A stretch of DNA of 33,332 nucleotides from Candidatus Obscuribacterales bacterium (GTDB lineage: Bacteria > Cyanobacteriota > Vampirovibrionia > Obscuribacterales > Obscuribacteraceae), in NCBI GenBank assembly GCA_019748395.1, contig JAIEPM010000647.1:1-33332 (forward strand), in the 5' to 3' direction. The notes below the pieces were generated by a model, which did no database searches, was not told where the DNA came from, and saw only the letters and a program-made list of their open reading frames with translations. Made by a program: the position numbers and the translations under genes. Shown piece after piece: positions 32,546 to 33,332 of the stretch. Positions within the stretch are counted from its first letter, which is position 1, and each line of letters opens with the position of its first letter.

Positions 32546-33332
32546 GTTGCATCTGCCTTTAAGGCGCTGGCAGAAACATCGATTATTACCTGCTTCATCA
32601 GCGGCTGATCGCTTTGCTTGCTAAAATCGCCGATCGGGCAAAGCACGTTCAATTCAGGCATGTAGCCGGAGGCACAACCTCTAGGAATATTGTATTTAAC
32701 AGCTCGGAAGCCATCAACGGAGCGAATGGAGCCATCTTTGGCGAAGCTGCTTATTTTAATTAAGGCAAACTGTTCTAAACCGCGAGCTTTCATATCCTCT
32801 TCATTCATAAACAAAAGTGTTCGCAAATTCTTGACGCCGCGATAGCGATCATTATCTGAATAAACGGTGGTGTTGAACTGATCGTGCGAGCGCATTGTAC
32901 TCATCATAAGCTTGCCTTCAGGCGGCAGAATGTCTTGCAATTTTGCATTTGAAAAATTTGCAAGGCCGCTTTCAGTCTCAAACTTGAGCTCACGGGCCGC
33001 CTGAGGCAAGCGAAAGCCCAGAGGCTGCCGGACTTTCTTGTTGAAATCTTCAAAGCCTGAGATTGCCTCGGCCATTTTGTCGCGAATCAAATCGTAATTC
33101 GCGACATATTCGGACCATGGCGTTTTTGTCTTTGGCAGTGTGGCTTTTGCTATACCGGCTATTATTGCCGGTTCAGAGAGTAGCTGAGGCGAGGCAGGCT
33201 CATTCATGCCTTTAGTTAAATGGACCATACTCATCGAATCTTCAACAGTCAGCTGCTGCAATCCAGAGGCTTGCCTGTCTATTTCAGTTCGACCAAGACA
33301 GGGCAAAATCAGCGCTTTTTTGCCCGCAAGCA
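32542..33332 (-). CDS. Molybdopterin oxidoreductase, FdhF/YdeP-like alpha subunit (3' part)
   Basis: These C-terminal 263 residues belong to a gene whose 5' end lies beyond the right edge; the frame is open to the last base. Seen: ALILPCLGRTEIDRQ at the edge, LTVEDSMSMVH, a linker with YDLIRDKMAEAISGFEDFN, and the molybdopterin-dinucleotide-binding domain with MSTMRSHDQFNTTVYSDNDR, RGVKNLRTLLFMN and GCASGYMPELNVLCPIGD. This matches the FdhF/YdeP-like oxidoreductase alpha-subunit group (formate-dehydrogenase-like, cytosolic). Which substrate it uses cannot be told from the C-terminus, because the Cys/Sec and Fe-S ligands would be upstream. fdhD and a ferredoxin gene follow, supporting a formate-dehydrogenase-type role. 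Confidence 0.9.
   Translation of the reverse strand, partial: LAGKKALILPCLGRTEIDRQASGLQQLTVEDSMSMVHLTKGMNEPASPQLLSEPAIIAGIAKATLPKTKTPWSEYVANYDLIRDKMAEAISGFEDFNKKVRQPLGFRLPQAARELKFETESGLANFSNAKLQDILPPEGKLMMSTMRSHDQFNTTVYSDNDRYRGVKNLRTLLFMNEEDMKARGLEQFALIKISSFAKDGSIRSVDGFRAVKYNIPRGCASGYMPELNVLCPIGDFSKQSDQPLMKQVIIDVSASALKADAT

Noticed and set aside
1-33332. tRNA, rRNA, CRISPR arrays, insertion sequences, prophage
   Set aside because: No cloverleaf-like segment, spaced direct repeats, transposase or integrase motifs were seen by eye; a tRNAscan-type search would settle the tRNA question.

Overview
The window reads as an ordinary chromosomal stretch of a Gram-negative-type bacterium. Coding is dense on both strands, GC looks to be in the mid-40s percent by eye, and I see no prophage, insertion sequence, CRISPR array, rRNA or tRNA. 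Housekeeping genes are present: a principal sigma factor, uvrB, glyS (the separate-beta-subunit form) and tatA. They sit among many secreted, repeat-rich or lineage-restricted proteins. My best guess is a non-photosynthetic relative of Cyanobacteria (Melainabacteria/Vampirovibrionia, for example Obscuribacterales). That is an impression from protein style, not something proved by the sequence.

Layout. 1-960: a VanZ-like membrane protein with a histidine-rich insert, closed by an intrinsic terminator. 962-5174: a VirB8/TraE-like single-pass protein, a REP-like palindrome, the sigma factor with a long upstream gap, a small exported protein and a membrane-anchored TPR protein. 5304-9237: a 1181-residue protein of repeated short beta-type units ending in a papain-like Cys-His-Asp domain, followed closely by a 119-residue protein. 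9881-10948: a secreted TraB/GumN-family protein.

10954-17948 is the most interesting region. Two divergent, tightly overlapping gene sets start about 135 bp apart. The leftward set is a stand-alone amino-acid adenylation enzyme, an alpha-oxoamine synthase (BioF-like) and an ATP-grasp-like protein. The rightward set is a methyltransferase with a PilZ-like tail and a GT-A-fold glycosyltransferase. Together they look like a compact, probably undescribed, biosynthetic or surface-modification cassette with no carrier protein inside it.

18136-20573: a low-complexity repeat protein with a strong terminator, a small coiled-coil protein and a metallophosphoesterase with altered metal-site residues. 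20581-30056 is a leftward run: rhomboid-TPR fusion, glyS, secreted alpha/beta hydrolase, tatA, uvrB and a DUF2252 protein. 30236-31267: an exported protein that appears to join a POTRA-like domain to HEAT repeats. 31276-33332 (leftward): the 3' part of an FdhF/YdeP-like molybdopterin oxidoreductase, fdhD overlapping it by 4 bp, and a thioredoxin-fold [2Fe-2S] ferredoxin. This is a molybdenum-dependent formate-dehydrogenase-like module that runs off the right edge.

All domain calls come from reading motifs by eye. No database search was possible, and start codons were chosen from Shine-Dalgarno (SD) spacing and where family similarity begins.
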